From the NCBI GenBank assembly GCA_943357915.1, contig CALRGQ010000001.1, positions 70,816 through 134,815 on the forward strand: 64,000 nt of DNA, in the 5' to 3' direction. The notes beneath the pieces are model-generated. The model worked only from the letters and a program-made list of their open reading frames with translations. It was not told the DNA's origin and searched no databases. A program made the translations under genes and the position numbers. This document shows positions 25,691 through 34,534 of this stretch, one piece after another. Numbering within the stretch: position 1 is the first letter of the stretch; every line of letters begins with the position of its first letter. The stretch comes from Candidatus Peribacteria bacterium (lineage in GTDB: Bacteria > Patescibacteriota > Gracilibacteria > Peribacterales > Peribacteraceae).

Positions 25691-26770
25691 TCAGCTTTTC
25701 TTTGCCAATAGGGTGTAACGTATGGCTCTTCCGCTGCCAATCCGCACAATTTTTTTCAGAGCGACGAGCTTTCTTAGCACTTGATCGACCGTTCTAATAT
25801 TAACTCCTGTTTTTTCAGATACTTCTTTTCTGCTCATATTCTTTGCCTCCTGGAGTGTTTTCCAGACGATCAATTGATTCTCTGAAAGAAAGTTCTCGGT
25901 TTGGTCTTCTTTTGTGAGAGCAACGGCCATCTCTCCCTGTCGAGCAAACATGCGAAGGATAAAGAGAATCCACGGTGAAATGTCTTCATGAGCCTTCTTC
26001 CATGTCGAGGTTGATTTCTTGAGCGCGAGATAATAATCCACTTTGTGGTCTTCAATAATCTTCTCATGGGAGATATAGGGAGTGAATCCATAACCATGTT
26101 GTAATAAGAGAAGATTCGTGAGAATGCGACTTGTTCTGCCGTTTCCATCCTGAAAAGGATGAATGGCGAGATACTCAAAAATGAAGTTTGCGATGATAAG
26201 AAGTGGATGGAACATATGCTCTTTAAATTGTGCTTGCGTCCATTCCGTCAGTTCTTGCATCTCTTTTCCGGTCAGGTATGGCGGAGTCGGATCGAAGATA
26301 ATGCCAACGACTTTCCCCTGTGCATCTACAGCTTCGACGCGGTTCGGAGCGAATTTGTATTGCCCTTTATGACGGACATCTTTCTCACTATGTCGTAATG
26401 TCGATACGTGCATATGCTTAATGAGGTTTTCCGAGAACTTCATGGCATTCCACGATTCAAAAACATTTTTGATTGTTTCAAGATAGCCCATAACTTCCTG
26501 CTCATCGCGGGTGCGAAGTTTTCGTATTTTGGCATTTCGCAGGAGCTGTTCCACTTCCTCATCACTAAGATGGCTCCCCTCAATGCGTGTTGAAGAGCCG
26601 CTAGAACTTACAATGATCGCATGCTTCATTCTTGCCAAGTATTCTGGAGAGAGAAGCTGGAAGGCTTCCCAGTAGCCCTTACATTCATCGATTCGCGCCA
26701 AGAGCTTGGTGATCTCTCTCGTGACTTCCGGAGAATAGTGGAGCCGTTTTTGGAAGCGGTTGTGCGTCAT
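25691..26770 (-). CDS. Fic family protein with C-terminal winged helix
   Basis: Fic proteins transfer AMP or another phosphate-containing group to target proteins. The active-site motif HPFQDGNGR is near residue 203. An N-terminal inhibitory-type motif STRIEG lies near 58-63, placing it in the class with a built-in inhibitory helix. The last 60 residues (SRKEVSEKTGVNIRTVDQVL) form a winged helix-turn-helix, suggesting DNA binding and autoregulation. Three 10-bp repeats containing TATAAT stand just upstream. Total length 359 aa, normal for this subclass. Confidence 0.9.
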   Translation of the reverse strand: MTHNRFQKRLHYSPEVTREITKLLARIDECKGYWEAFQLLSPEYLARMKHAIIVSSSGSSTRIEGSHLSDEEVEQLLRNAKIRKLRTRDEQEVMGYLETIKNVFESWNAMKFSENLIKHMHVSTLRHSEKDVRHKGQYKFAPNRVEAVDAQGKVVGIIFDPTPPYLTGKEMQELTEWTQAQFKEHMFHPLLIIANFIFEYLAIHPFQDGNGRTSRILTNLLLLQHGYGFTPYISHEKIIEDHKVDYYLALKKSTSTWKKAHEDISPWILFILRMFARQGEMAVALTKEDQTENFLSENQLIVWKTLQEAKNMSRKEVSEKTGVNIRTVDQVLRKLVALKKIVRIGSGRAIRYTLLAKKS

Positions 26771-26791
26771 GGGAATCTACACGTAGAGCTG

Positions 26792-26821
26792 TAGTAGATT
26801 ATAGTAGATTATAGTAGATTA
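26792..26821. repeat. Three perfect 10-bp tandem repeats before the Fic gene
   Basis: TAGTAGATTA occurs three times in a row, 21 bases upstream of the Fic ATG and overlapping the sufC stop. On the minus strand each junction reads TATAAT, so the repeats themselves offer tandem -10 boxes. Confidence 0.85.
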
Positions 26822-27625
26822 CGAAAGTGTATTTTCCAATCGTATCTTCTCCCTCACCCCGTATTTCGCATATCCTTCTTTCTCAAGTCTGTGAGCCAGT
26901 TCTGGCCCACCACTTTCTACCAGATTTCCACGGATCATGACGTGCACTCGGTCTGGGACGATATACTCCAGCAAGCGTGCGTAGTGCGTCACGATGATTG
27001 CCGAAAAATCCGGCTCGCGCATACTACTCACACCCTCCGCGACGATCTTCAGTGCGTCGACATCGAGTCCCGAATCAGTTTCATCCAGCAGTGCTAGTAC
27101 TGGCTTTAAGATTTTCATCTGTAGCACTTCGGCTTTCTTCTTCTCGCCGCCCGAAAAGCCTTTGTTTACTGCACGGTCAGCAAAAGCCGTATCCATATTC
27201 AGAGACGCCATTGTTTCGGTCAGTAATTTTTGAAATTTCACCGGAGACGTCTTGCGATGATCTTTTTCTCTTACTGACATTTGGGCTTCATATGCAGCAA
27301 ACAAAAAACTCCGTAGCGGCACACCCGCAATTTCTTTTGGATACTGAAATGCCAGAAACATGCCGGCTCGCGCACGCTCATCTGCTGACATTGTTAGTAG
27401 ATCTTTGCCACCAAAATCAGCCGATCCTTCAGTGACTGTGTAGGCCGGATGCCCCATAAGTGCAGAGACCAATGTGGATTTTCCTGAGCCGTTTGGGCCC
27501 ATGATTGCGTGTACTTCGCCACGGTTCACGGTGAGGTTGAGGCCTTGCACGATTGGCGTGACGCCCACAGAGACTTTTAGGTCATGTACTGTGAGAAGAG
27601 CCTGCGAAGTTTTCATCTTGATCAT
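26819..27625 (-). CDS. sufC: Fe-S assembly ATPase SufC
   Basis: ABC-type ATPase that works with SufB/SufD in Fe-S cluster assembly. Walker A is GPNGSGKST near residue 45, the signature GFSGGEKKKAEVLQ near 157, Walker B LALLDETDSGLD, and the H-loop His is in IIVTHYARLL. The true start may be the Met at 27616. No other suf gene adjoins it; sufB lies 35 kb away at the window end. A 2Fe-2S ferredoxin gene is divergent. Confidence 0.94.
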   Translation of the reverse strand: MIKMKTSQALLTVHDLKVSVGVTPIVQGLNLTVNRGEVHAIMGPNGSGKSTLVSALMGHPAYTVTEGSADFGGKDLLTMSADERARAGMFLAFQYPKEIAGVPLRSFLFAAYEAQMSVREKDHRKTSPVKFQKLLTETMASLNMDTAFADRAVNKGFSGGEKKKAEVLQMKILKPVLALLDETDSGLDVDALKIVAEGVSSMREPDFSAIIVTHYARLLEYIVPDRVHVMIRGNLVESGGPELAHRLEKEGYAKYGVREKIRLENTLS

Positions 27626-27683
27626 ACAAACATCCTACCATAGCGCTTGTGGCGATGGCCTGAAGTGAGTACGCTCCGCGGGC

Positions 27684-27971
27684 ATGCCAACCGTGACGTT
27701 TCTCTATCCCGATGGGCAGATCAAGAAAGTGGAGGCCGAGAGCGGCAAGACGCTGCTCGCAATCGCGCTTGATCATAATGTTCCGATGGAATATGCCTGT
27801 GGAGGCAATGGCTTCTGTACGACGTGCATGTGTGCCGTTCAGGAAGGCATGCCGAATCTGTCACCCAGAAATGAGCGTGAGGAAAACATGGGGATTGTTG
27901 ATGATCCGAATCGTTTAAGTTGTCAGTCCGAAGTACTGGGAGATGTGACGGTGAAGATTTTGGATTCATAG
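27684..27971 (+). CDS. fdx: 2Fe-2S ferredoxin
   Basis: A 95-aa plant-type ferredoxin with cluster ligands at Cys39, Cys45, Cys48 and Cys80 in the pattern ACGGNGFCTTC...LSC. Cys50 is extra. Electron carrier for Fe-S assembly or a reductase. Divergent from sufC across 58 bases, which suggests a shared control region. Confidence 0.9.
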   Translation: MPTVTFLYPDGQIKKVEAESGKTLLAIALDHNVPMEYACGGNGFCTTCMCAVQEGMPNLSPRNEREENMGIVDDPNRLSCQSEVLGDVTVKILDS

Positions 27972-27988
27972 AAAATGAAGCTTTCATA

Positions 27989-28101
27989 AGCCCTCATCCT
28001 CGATCCTTCTCCATCGATATGGAGAAGGAAGCTCTGTTTCACTGAGAGCTAGGGCCCCCTCCTCTCCAGATCGCTGGAGAGGAGGTCGGGTGGTGAGGGC
28101 T
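27989..28101. repeat. Multi-hairpin palindromic element
   Basis: Outer arms AGCCCTCA/TGAGGGCT enclose three hairpins: CCTTCTCCAT/ATGGAGAAGG, GCTCT/AGAGC and CCTCCTCTCCA/TGGAGAGGAGG. It fills the gap between the converging ferredoxin and TPR genes and resembles a non-autonomous palindromic repeat; no protein is encoded. Confidence 0.75.
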
Positions 28102-28105
28102 CCAA

Positions 28106-28873
28106 TTATTCTTTTGATGCCAGTGCACTGATTTTTTGTTTCACACCTTCGTTGTAGGGCTCGATCTTATTGATGCGTCGGTACACTTCTTCGGCCTTGG
28201 GATTCTCATTCATTTGGACATAACACTCTGCAAGTAGGTGCAAGAGTTCGATATCTCGCGAGAGTCTTGCGATTGCTTTTTCGAGGAGCGGAGCTGCGTC
28301 TTTGAATCTTCGTGCTGCGATGCAGGCACGGCCAAGGGCAGCTGAGCGCTCTGGGTTTTGAGGATCACGGTTTAGGGCTTCCTGGTACGCAAAACAAGCA
28401 TCTACGTACTTGGCTTGCATGTAGTATGCGAGTCCGAGGTTGGCGAAAAACGCCACGTCTTCTCGCTTTTGGACCAGCTCTTTATACAGAGCCTCAGCTT
28501 TGGCTTCGCGATTCGTTGTGAGATACAGCTTCGCCAGTTCTGCTTGTGTGTCCGTAGAATCAGGATTGATCGTGAGGGCTTGAATAAGAATGTGTTCTGC
28601 TTCGGCGTGGTTCTGGAGTGCAATCTCTTTCTCTGCCGAACGCATGAGAGAACGGACTTTTTGGAGTTCAATGGCTGACGTGCGAGGATTTTTACGAGGA
28701 CGGTCTACCGTTCGTTCTTCCATCATCATGGCTCCACGGTTGTCTGCAGACTGAAAACGTAGCTTCATTGACCGCACAAGCCTGCGCACTCCACGGTTCC
28801 GTAAAAGGATCCTGCCAGCCACCAGGACGACAATACCGAAGAAGGCCGTTAAGAACACAACCACGTAAGGCAT
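28106..28873 (-). CDS. Membrane-anchored TPR protein
   Basis: A 255-aa protein with an N-terminal transmembrane helix (VVVFLTAFFGIVVLVAGRI) and about five tetratricopeptide repeats from residue 85 onward (for example EAEHILIQALTINPDS and EALYKELVQK). TPR domains mediate protein contacts; the partner is unknown. It starts 16 bases after the stop of the polymerase delta' gene and is likely co-transcribed. Confidence 0.85.
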   Translation of the reverse strand: MPYVVVFLTAFFGIVVLVAGRILLRNRGVRRLVRSMKLRFQSADNRGAMMMEERTVDRPRKNPRTSAIELQKVRSLMRSAEKEIALQNHAEAEHILIQALTINPDSTDTQAELAKLYLTTNREAKAEALYKELVQKREDVAFFANLGLAYYMQAKYVDACFAYQEALNRDPQNPERSAALGRACIAARRFKDAAPLLEKAIARLSRDIELLHLLAECYVQMNENPKAEEVYRRINKIEPYNEGVKQKISALASKE

Positions 28874-28889
28874 ACGACGTTTGATTTTA

Positions 28890-29873
28890 TCACGCGTTCT
28901 CGTCTACCGCCAGAGCGAACCGCTCCAAGAGAAGTGCCCGATGAGCGTTGGTTTTGAGGTCTCGAGTTAGTGCCGAATATGTCTGAACCAATGCAGCACG
29001 CTTTTGAATATCAGGATACTCTCTGAGTGCGAGTCCAAGGTGCATAAGGACATCATCGGTTGATTGTTTTTTCTCGGTTGCTTTCAGCAGCCAGCTGAGT
29101 CTGTCTTTCAGTGATGTGGTCTGCCAAAACTGTTTCGCTTGGGAGTGAAGCTGTTTGCTTGCTCGAAGAGTATCAGGATCGTCCAGAAGGCGCTTGAGCT
29201 TTCCTGGAGCGCCCTCGGCAATATGCAGTGCGAATCCTGCATCTTCGTCATCGCGGCCATCAAGCAGCGCAATCATTTCATCTTTCTTGAGCGGGGCAAA
29301 TCGGAGAGTTCGGGTACGGGAAAGAATAGTCGGTAGCAGTAATGACGGTGCGTCAGTGGTTAAAATAAAGACGACTCGTGCAGGTGGTTCTTCCAGAATT
29401 TTTAAAAATGACGTAGCAGCGGCTGGTTGCATACGCTCGATGCCACGGATGATGCAGCAGAGGTACGGGCTGTCGCCGGTCGCTTGTAGACGCTCAAAGA
29501 GCAGGCGTAGGTCATCAATGCCAATGACGTCCGTGCGAGCCGGCGTGTCTTTACTGCGGTGCTGCTGTGGCACGTTAGAAGACTGCGCGATCACATTCCA
29601 ATCTTCGCTGATTTCTTCGATCCACAAATCATCCAGACACAAAAAATCAGGATGAATAAATTTTTCCATCTGAATGCGTACCGGTTCGGCTTGATCAGAG
29701 GGAAGATGATCCACGAGAAGGCGCCACGCAAACCACTGAGCCACCGTCGTCTTGCCGATGTGTTCTGGGCCTGACAAAAGATACGCGTGGGCAATATTTT
29801 TATCTGCGATATCCTTCAGTAGCTCGCCGCGCTGCTTCTCATGGCCGGCGATGTCTTCAGGAATATGAGGCAT
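28890..29873 (-). CDS. holB: DNA polymerase III delta' subunit
   Basis: A 327-aa AAA+ clamp-loader subunit. GPEHIGKTTVAQW near residue 36 is the P-loop region, FLKILEEPPARVVFILTT is the sensor/SRC-type block typical of delta' and tau, and SRTRTLRF follows. The zinc-finger Cys found in some delta' subunits are missing, as in several small genomes. Ends the secA-side gene group on the minus strand. Confidence 0.85.
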   Translation of the reverse strand: MPHIPEDIAGHEKQRGELLKDIADKNIAHAYLLSGPEHIGKTTVAQWFAWRLLVDHLPSDQAEPVRIQMEKFIHPDFLCLDDLWIEEISEDWNVIAQSSNVPQQHRSKDTPARTDVIGIDDLRLLFERLQATGDSPYLCCIIRGIERMQPAAATSFLKILEEPPARVVFILTTDAPSLLLPTILSRTRTLRFAPLKKDEMIALLDGRDDEDAGFALHIAEGAPGKLKRLLDDPDTLRASKQLHSQAKQFWQTTSLKDRLSWLLKATEKKQSTDDVLMHLGLALREYPDIQKRAALVQTYSALTRDLKTNAHRALLLERFALAVDENA

Positions 29874-29906
29874 GGATACAGCGGAACAACTGCCTTCCGG
29901 TTGCGG

Positions 29907-31109
29907 CTACCGTGTAACCGAGATTTTCTTATCGCCTTCGGTTGACGGTGCGCTTACGGTGATTCTGCCGTCATTGTTCTTGAAAATCGTATACTTTGTG
30001 GAAGTCGCCGTGGATGCCTGCGGATCCCGTGGTGTCGAGACGAGATACATTTCATTAAGAAGCTTGAGATCCACGAGTCCGGTGCAGTCTACTTTTATGT
30101 CAGAGCGGCAAATTTCTGTTTCGGTCATCGAGATCTCGGGAGGCAGCTTGCCGTTGTTGTCGATGGCGTACTGGTACACACCGTTCAAAATCGTATTTAC
30201 ATCGGCTCTACGCTGCGCGTTACGTGCATCGGAAAGCTGCATCGTTGAGAGGCTACCCATGAGTTCTTCGAGTAGCTTACTTCCTTCAGGAGCGACAATC
30301 AGAGGCTTTGATATCGTCTTGCTTGTGCCGCTCACGTTGAAACCAGCTTTCTTGCCGTTGAGCTTGGACATGATTGCCATCTGAATCTGACTTGCATCGA
30401 AACGGCCGTCGGAGAGAACGTCGACGAAAGCGTTCAGTGTCATCGTCGTATTGCGGATGTTCTTTCTTGCCTCGGCACCGAATTTCGGTGAAGAGTAGCG
30501 GCGAGTTTGTGCTGAGAGAGCCGTCAGTAACCGACGCTGATTGGCAGGGGAGATGGAAAGGGCGTAGTGACGCATGCCGTCTCTCTGGACTGTTTCGGTG
30601 ATATCGATGAACCTTTCGTACCGTTTCACCGCTTTCGATCGCTGTGTTCGGCCCTCCTGGGAGAGCTGTTCTTGCATGGATGTGTCGAGTGGGAAGCGGA
30701 TCCAGACGTGCAACAAATCCTTATAATCATACGGTTCTATGCCGAGTGAGGAAGCATTTATGACAGTTATATCGTTCACACGGACATAGAAATTCCCTTC
30801 CACAACGCGCCCCTCAAACAGAATGCTCACAGATCCCTGTTGCGAGACATCTACGGAAACAACTCCCGAAAAATCAACTTCGATGGGATTCGTTCCGTCG
30901 ACAGCGTTCTGTACGCCCTTCACCGTCGCCTTCAGGCTGTAGTCTTCATACGTTCCTCCTACTGTCGCATTGAACTCGATGGGACGCGCATTATTCTGCA
31001 CGATCGTCGACAGTTTCTGCAGTGTCATCGACGTTTTTGCAAAAGCAATGCTGCTCGGAATCAGAAGACCGGCTGCCGAAAGAGCGAGGAATATGCGGAC
31101 TTTTTTCAT
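29907..31109 (-). CDS. Secreted protein with pilin-like C-terminal domain
   Basis: About 400 aa from the Met at 31109 (MKKVRIFLALSAAG), which opens a Sec signal peptide ending near AFA. The track's earlier starts overlap secA. Residues about 25-270 are beta-rich with no recognised family. The last 110 residues closely resemble the major pilin at 49671: DARNAQRRADVNTIL, YQYAIDNNGKLPP, TETEICRS and the terminal ISVTR all have counterparts. The pilin N-terminal helix is absent, so the globular pilin head has been fused to a different export and anchoring module. Confidence 0.72.
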   Translation of the reverse strand: MKKVRIFLALSAAGLLIPSSIAFAKTSMTLQKLSTIVQNNARPIEFNATVGGTYEDYSLKATVKGVQNAVDGTNPIEVDFSGVVSVDVSQQGSVSILFEGRVVEGNFYVRVNDITVINASSLGIEPYDYKDLLHVWIRFPLDTSMQEQLSQEGRTQRSKAVKRYERFIDITETVQRDGMRHYALSISPANQRRLLTALSAQTRRYSSPKFGAEARKNIRNTTMTLNAFVDVLSDGRFDASQIQMAIMSKLNGKKAGFNVSGTSKTISKPLIVAPEGSKLLEELMGSLSTMQLSDARNAQRRADVNTILNGVYQYAIDNNGKLPPEISMTETEICRSDIKVDCTGLVDLKLLNEMYLVSTPRDPQASTATSTKYTIFKNNDGRITVSAPSTEGDKKISVTR

Positions 31110-31159
31110 AGAGTGAGGAGAGGTAAGTTTATACATCGTACCCGTAGACAGTCCGTGCG

Positions 31160-33811
31160 TCATCCTTCCTTGCCGTGACATTTCTTATACTTCTTGCCGC
31201 TGCCGCAGGGACACGGATCATTGCGCCCCACCTGCGTTGAAGCTCCGGCGGGCAAGCCCACTTTCTGCGGTTGTGTTTTGGTGGCAGTCGATGACGCACC
31301 GAGTTGTTGCAGTGCACCTTCGATCTCAGCTTCGTTGGTCTGCAAATTTTGAGGATCACTGGTGAATGTCACCTGCGGCGCTTGGAACTGCGCAAAGTCG
31401 ATTTGTAGCAGCGTACGGACGGTCGTTGCGGCAATCGTCGCGAGGAGTTTTTGGAACATCTGGAAGCCTTGGTCCTGATATTCGATCAGTGGATCACGCT
31501 GTGCGTAGCCTGAGAATGCGACTTGTTCACGGAGGTGTGCCATCGCATCGATGTGATCCATCCAATGACTATCGATGGATTGCAGCACCACGATCTGCTC
31601 AGCTTTTTCTGACGCTTCAGGGCCATAGTGCTTGGTTTTCTGCGCGTAGAACGACAGCATCATGTCCTCAAGCTGCTTTCGGACTTCTTCCGGTTCGGTC
31701 ATTGTTTTCAAATCTTCTACGCTGATAGCTCGGCCGAGATCCGGATGCAGACCGGCTAGAGTTTCATTCAGTTTTTTCAGATCCCATAGTTCAGGATCTT
31801 CTGCGGATGCATATTCTGAGAGCGCATCTACTTCGCGCTTGATCATCGTGATGACTTCCTCATGGAGTGAATCTGTATCTGTGCTCTTACCTGCAATCTT
31901 GAGGAGCAGTCTCTGGCGCCGTTTGTACATGATGTCGCGGTGCTTGTTCATGACGTCGTCGTACTGCACGACGTGGCGACGGACATCAAAGTTTCGGCCT
32001 TCCACTTTCTTTTGCGCACTCTCGATGGATTTGGATACCATGCCATTTTCGAGCGGCATATCTTCCGGCACATTCAGCCGTTTCATCATGGACTTCAGTC
32101 GGTCACCACCAAAGAGGCGCATCAGCTCATCTTCCATCGATACGAAGAATTGGCTCTCACCCGGGTCACCCTGACGTCCTGCACGGCCACGCAGCTGATT
32201 ATCGATACGCCGTGCTTCATGACGCTCGGTTCCGAGAATCGTAAGACCACCGGTTTCCTGAATGCCCGCACCAAGCTTAATGTCCGTTCCACGACCGGCC
32301 ATGTTGGTCGCAATCGTAATGGCGCCACGTTGTCCGGCATTAGCCACGATCTCCGCTTCTTTCTCGTGATGTTTAGCGTTGAGCACGGTGTGGGGGATCT
32401 TCATCTCTTCCAGCAGTGCGCTCATCGCTTCAGACTTTTCGATGGACGTGGTACCGATCAGGACCGGTTGGCCTTTTTCGTGTTTCTCTTTTGCGATCTT
32501 TGCAACAGCTGTGAATTTAGCTTTTGTGCTTGCGTACACAGCGTCCGGCTTATCGATACGAGACATGATCCGGTTCGTTGGAATCTGGTGGACCGGAAGC
32601 CTATAGATCGACTGGAATTCCTCCTCTTCAGTTTTTGCGGTACCGGTCATACCGGCTAGTTTTTCAAAAATGCGGAAGTAGTTCTGGAACGTGATGGTCG
32701 CGAGTGTTTTACTTTCGCGTTGTACCGGTACACCTTCTTTGGCTTCGATTGCCTGATGTAAGCCGTGGCTATAGCGCCGACCCGGCATCAAGCGGCCGGT
32801 GAATTCATCGACAATAATAATTTCACCGTCTTTTGAGACGTAGTCGACGTCACGCTGGTAGATAGCGTACGCACGGAGTGCCTGCTCGATGTGATGCACT
32901 TCTTCAAATCCTTTTTCCGTGTAAATATTCTCAACGCCCAGTAACCCCTCCATTTTTTTGATACCAGCTTCCGTCAGAGCCGCAGCACGTTGTTTTTCAT
33001 CTTTGACGTAATCAGTCTGCTCCTGAAGATTCTGCACATACTTGGCGTACAAGTCATATTTCAGCGTTGACTCTTCTGCCGGCTGACTGATGATGAGTGG
33101 CGTGCGTGCTTCGTCGATGAGAATCGAGTCCACTTCGTCCACGATGGCGTAGTACAGACCGCGTTGGACCTGACGTTCCACGGACGGTGCCATGTTGTCA
33201 CGGAGATAATCAAAGCCGAATTCATTATTCGTTCCGTATGTGACGTCCGCGGCGTAGGCTTCTTTGCGCTGTTCATGATTCAGACCATGCACGATGACGC
33301 CGACTGTGAGGCCGAGAGCTTCGTACAAATATCCCATCCACTGTGCGTCACGTTTTGCGAGATAGTCGTTGACCGTCACTACGTGCACACCTTTTCCGGT
33401 GATTGCGTTTAAGTAGACCGGCAACGTACACACGAGTGTTTTTCCTTCTCCGGTTTTCATTTCGGCAATCGCTCCGCGGTGGAGCACAACGCCACCGATG
33501 ATCTGTACATCAAACGGAACCATGTCCCACTTTTGCGTGGCAGCTCCGAGCGTTACTTCTTTCCCGACGAGGAGCTCACAAGCACGGATAGCGACTGCGA
33601 AAGCTTCTGGGAGCAACGCGTCCAGAGTCTCGCCCTTCTGATATCGGTCTCTAAATTCTTGGGTTTTTGTCGGCAAGTCTTCGAGCGTCAGTTTCTGAAT
33701 TTCTGTAGATTTCTGCAGCGCACGAACCTCGCCCACGATCGGTGCAATGAGCTTGAGCTCCTTGCGGCTTGGGTCGCCTAAAAGCCTGTTGAGGATGTCA
33801 ATAACGGACAT
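31160..33811 (-). CDS. secA: Preprotein translocase ATPase SecA
   Basis: Motor ATPase of the Sec pathway. The 883 residues include Walker A MKTGEGKT near residue 112, DEVDSILID, the second nucleotide-binding domain with GRAGRQGDPG and the C-terminal zinc motif CPCGSGKKYKKCHG, which binds SecB or ribosomes in other species. Start ATG lies 8 bases after TGCTATACT, so translation from a nearly leaderless mRNA is likely. Confidence 0.97.
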   Translation of the reverse strand: MSVIDILNRLLGDPSRKELKLIAPIVGEVRALQKSTEIQKLTLEDLPTKTQEFRDRYQKGETLDALLPEAFAVAIRACELLVGKEVTLGAATQKWDMVPFDVQIIGGVVLHRGAIAEMKTGEGKTLVCTLPVYLNAITGKGVHVVTVNDYLAKRDAQWMGYLYEALGLTVGVIVHGLNHEQRKEAYAADVTYGTNNEFGFDYLRDNMAPSVERQVQRGLYYAIVDEVDSILIDEARTPLIISQPAEESTLKYDLYAKYVQNLQEQTDYVKDEKQRAAALTEAGIKKMEGLLGVENIYTEKGFEEVHHIEQALRAYAIYQRDVDYVSKDGEIIIVDEFTGRLMPGRRYSHGLHQAIEAKEGVPVQRESKTLATITFQNYFRIFEKLAGMTGTAKTEEEEFQSIYRLPVHQIPTNRIMSRIDKPDAVYASTKAKFTAVAKIAKEKHEKGQPVLIGTTSIEKSEAMSALLEEMKIPHTVLNAKHHEKEAEIVANAGQRGAITIATNMAGRGTDIKLGAGIQETGGLTILGTERHEARRIDNQLRGRAGRQGDPGESQFFVSMEDELMRLFGGDRLKSMMKRLNVPEDMPLENGMVSKSIESAQKKVEGRNFDVRRHVVQYDDVMNKHRDIMYKRRQRLLLKIAGKSTDTDSLHEEVITMIKREVDALSEYASAEDPELWDLKKLNETLAGLHPDLGRAISVEDLKTMTEPEEVRKQLEDMMLSFYAQKTKHYGPEASEKAEQIVVLQSIDSHWMDHIDAMAHLREQVAFSGYAQRDPLIEYQDQGFQMFQKLLATIAATTVRTLLQIDFAQFQAPQVTFTSDPQNLQTNEAEIEGALQQLGASSTATKTQPQKVGLPAGASTQVGRNDPCPCGSGKKYKKCHGKEG

Positions 33812-33819
33812 GGATAGAG

Positions 33820-33828
33820 AGTATAGCA
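33820..33828 (-). promoter_or_regulatory. secA extended -10 box
   Basis: Minus-strand TGCTATACT, 8 bases before the secA ATG; no clear -35. Confidence 0.55.
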
Positions 33829-33873
33829 GAATTCGCGTTTAACGCAGGAAGAATCCTGCTCCTGAACTTAGTT

Positions 33874-34467
33874 TCATGCTCCACGTCCGTACCATGGCAC
33901 CAGAGACTTCTTTTCATAACTGATCGAATCAAGAAGATTTGGCAGAACATCGGACACAGTTTTCATGTCTGCCAGAGGTTTGATCTGTAACACTGTGGCT
34001 TGTTCAGGCAATACTTCTCCAAAATAAAAACCTTCGGTTACTGTTTTCAGTTCATCAAGCGTAATCGTCACTGGCTCTGGCCACGTCGTTGCATACTTCC
34101 CGAAGCCACGGATAAACAGAAGCTGTTTTTTGGTCGAATGAATCCAGAGAACGTCGCCATCCACTCGTGCTGCATATAAATCAGAAAGATGCAGACCGCC
34201 GATGGGAATTTGTAAGCTCCAGCTCAAGGCATTCGCGATACTGAGTCCCACTCGCTGGCTCATGAATCCGCCAGGCCCCATGACTGCTGCAATCCGTTCA
34301 ATCTTGTTCAATGAACCTCCTGCTTGTTTCACACACTCCTCTATCGCGGGCATGACAGCGGCTTCATCGGTGTGGTCTGCCAGTTCTTTTTCGGCAAGCG
34401 TTTCACTATCTCGAACGACAGCAATGATTTTCCGGTGACTGCAGAAATCGAGGAAGAGAGTGAGCAC
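33874..34467 (-). CDS. tsaB: tRNA threonylcarbamoyladenosine protein TsaB
   Basis: Non-catalytic partner of TsaD in t6A37 formation on ANN-decoding tRNAs. The 197-aa ASKHA-fold protein shows AAVMGPGGFMSQRVGLSIANAL, the family's GPGSFTGLR-type block, here GPGGFMSQR. Upstream of secA in the same direction; about 60 bases separate them. Confidence 0.85.
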   Translation of the reverse strand: MLTLFLDFCSHRKIIAVVRDSETLAEKELADHTDEAAVMPAIEECVKQAGGSLNKIERIAAVMGPGGFMSQRVGLSIANALSWSLQIPIGGLHLSDLYAARVDGDVLWIHSTKKQLLFIRGFGKYATTWPEPVTITLDELKTVTEGFYFGEVLPEQATVLQIKPLADMKTVSDVLPNLLDSISYEKKSLVPWYGRGA

Positions 34468-34469
34468 GG

Positions 34470-34509
34470 GGGTAGGGTAGGGCAGGTAGGATAGGTAAGA
34501 AAGGTAGGG
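34470..34509. repeat. G-rich GGTAGG-type short repeat
   Basis: Irregular GGGTAGGGTAGGGCAGGTAGG-like units lie between tsaB and the divergent glycosyltransferase. Low-complexity sequence without further structure. Confidence 0.6.
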
Positions 34510-34534
34510 TTTACGATATGATCATATTCTGACT

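Noticed and set aside
34470-34509. Possible G-quadruplex (GGGTAGGGTAGGG) between tsaB and the glycosyltransferase
   Set aside because: Only three closely spaced GGG runs, with the fourth far away; more simply a short low-complexity repeat.
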